DNA from: DASTFP01 sp963744345
GTDB taxonomy: Bacteria; Verrucomicrobiota; Verrucomicrobiia; Chthoniobacterales; Terrimicrobiaceae
Direction: 5' to 3'
NCBI GenBank assembly: GCA_963744345.1
Contig: CAVUTD010000015.1
Location: 186,001-250,000, forward strand
DNA: 64,000 nt
Every line of letters starts with the position of its first letter. Position 1 is the first letter of the stretch. The notes beneath the pieces were generated by a model that did not search any database, had not been told where the DNA came from, and saw only the letters and a program-made list of their open reading frames with translations. Shown here piece after piece: positions 63,323 through 64,000 of this stretch. The position numbers were made by a program, and so were the translations under genes.

Positions 63323-64000
63323 CGCGAATTAAGCACCTCCGCCAGATGAATCGTGCGCAGAGGCAGATGCTGGCGGTCGGCTAAACCCTGGATGTGCATA
63401 TTGCAGCTGGCATCGTTGGACACGATATACTCTGCGTGCGTCTCGAGGGCCGAGGCACATTTCACTTCTCCCATCGCTGTGGAAATCATGGGAAATTTCG
63501 TGGCGAAAGTTCCGCCGAAACCGCAACAGGTCTCGGCCTCGCCCATCTCCACAAGTTCCAGTCCTTGGACGTTCGCGAGCAACTCGCGCGGCGGCTTCTT
63601 ATTTCCGAGTTCGCGCAAACCGTGACAGCCGTCGTGAAAAGTTACCCGGTGCGGGAAGCGCGCGCCGAGCTCGATGACGCCAAGCTTTGAGACCAGAAAA
63701 TCACTGAACTCATAACACTTTTCGGCCAGCGCCCTCGCGAGCTCGAAATGCGCGGTCCTCGCGAAGAGTTCTGTGTAGAATTTCTTGATCATCGCTCCGC
63801 AGGAACCGGAGGCGATGACGACGGCTTCGGCGTCTTTCAAGCGCTTCAGGACGCGCACGGCGATCGGCCGCGCCTCATTCCAATAGCCTGAATTGAATGC
63901 CGGCTGGCCGCAGCACGTCAGCTCCGCCGGATAATCCACTCGATGGCCGAGGCGCTCAAGAATCTCGACAATGCTAATTCCGACGCGCGGATAGCACATG
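63319..64000 (-). CDS. lutA: LutA iron-sulfur (CCG domain) subunit, 5' end beyond window
   Basis: At least 226 residues of the CCG-domain family: DYPAELTCCGQPAFNSGYW and EAETCCGFGGTF are the paired cysteine motifs, and IASGSCGAMI lies between. The ATG at 63999 lies inside a conserved segment (MCYPRVGIS in place of the usual D-x-x-YP-V-G), so the real start is about 15-20 residues upstream, outside the window. Coupled to lutB. Forms the lactate-oxidising complex with LutB and LutC. Confidence 0.93.
   Translation of the reverse strand, partial: MCYPRVGISIVEILERLGHRVDYPAELTCCGQPAFNSGYWNEARPIAVRVLKRLKDAEAVVIASGSCGAMIKKFYTELFARTAHFELARALAEKCYEFSDFLVSKLGVIELGARFPHRVTFHDGCHGLRELGNKKPPRELLANVQGLELVEMGEAETCCGFGGTFATKFPMISTAMGEVKCASALETHAEYIVSNDASCNMHIQGLADRQHLPLRTIHLAEVLNSR

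Overview
The window looks like a chromosomal segment of a Verrucomicrobiota bacterium, probably near Chthoniobacterales/Spartobacteria. This rests on a TIGR04073 exosortase-associated protein, a split gyrB/gyrA pair with a Verrucomicrobia/Planctomycetes-like GyrA active-site segment, many coupled gene pairs with NTGA start/stop overlaps, and few strong Shine-Dalgarno sites. No 16S rRNA gene is present, so the assignment is an inference. Most of the window is housekeeping. Accessory material is limited to a decayed IS110-type transposase at the left edge and a looser stretch from about 47 to 61 kb.

Layout. 1-4.5 kb: decayed IS110 transposase, then a minus-strand operon of an STT3/GT-C-like membrane protein, a methanethiol oxidase (SBP56 family) and a truncated membrane protein. 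4.5-9.9 kb: gyrB and gyrA. 9.9-17.3 kb: nuclease/phosphatase-fold protein, small membrane protein, tRNA-Thr, tuf, tRNA-Trp, secE and nusG (rplK does not follow), two exported proteins, tRNA-Val and a FIST sensory-domain protein. 17.3-25.8 kb: bifunctional-nuclease-domain protein, gamma carbonic anhydrase-like protein, HU with a strong terminator, malate dehydrogenase, then a long minus-strand cluster reading tmk, holB, proB, ABC-2 permease, a helical-repeat protein, a phosphoesterase and a GT9 glycosyltransferase. 25.8-33 kb: 2-hydroxyacid dehydrogenase, EVE protein, Usp pair protein; on the minus strand a polytopic membrane protein, a degenerate LolD-like ATPase and a squalene/phytoene synthase; then pgsA and der.

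33-45 kb: envelope and translation genes on the minus strand (GYF_2 protein, DUF2752, rsmI, lptE, BamD-like), then on the plus strand a 5'-3' exonuclease, rpoN, an Mrp-type ATPase, a small promoter-proximal gene, and a pyrR-pyrB-pyrC-tgt chain headed by a PyrR-type RNA hairpin, ending at the TIGR04073 gene. 45-64 kb: histone-deacetylase-like protein, a TetR/DUF4188 divergent pair with a palindromic operator, an alpha/beta hydrolase, about 1 kb without a convincing gene, an AI-2E exporter-family protein, Kup, small or broken genes, Ku, a GH15 glucoamylase, an M50 protease with CBS domains, an aldo/keto reductase, two divergent AraC regulators (one frameshifted), and a lutABC lactate-oxidation operon cut by the window end.

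How the genes work together. The pyr genes form a coupled pathway with an RNA switch at the head. lptE and the BamD-like gene are coupled, pointing to outer-membrane assembly. lutABC is fully coupled. The most unusual unit is 28071-30770: an ABC ATPase-like protein that has lost every catalytic motif but keeps a full-length reading frame is coupled to a polytopic membrane protein and to an isoprenoid synthase.
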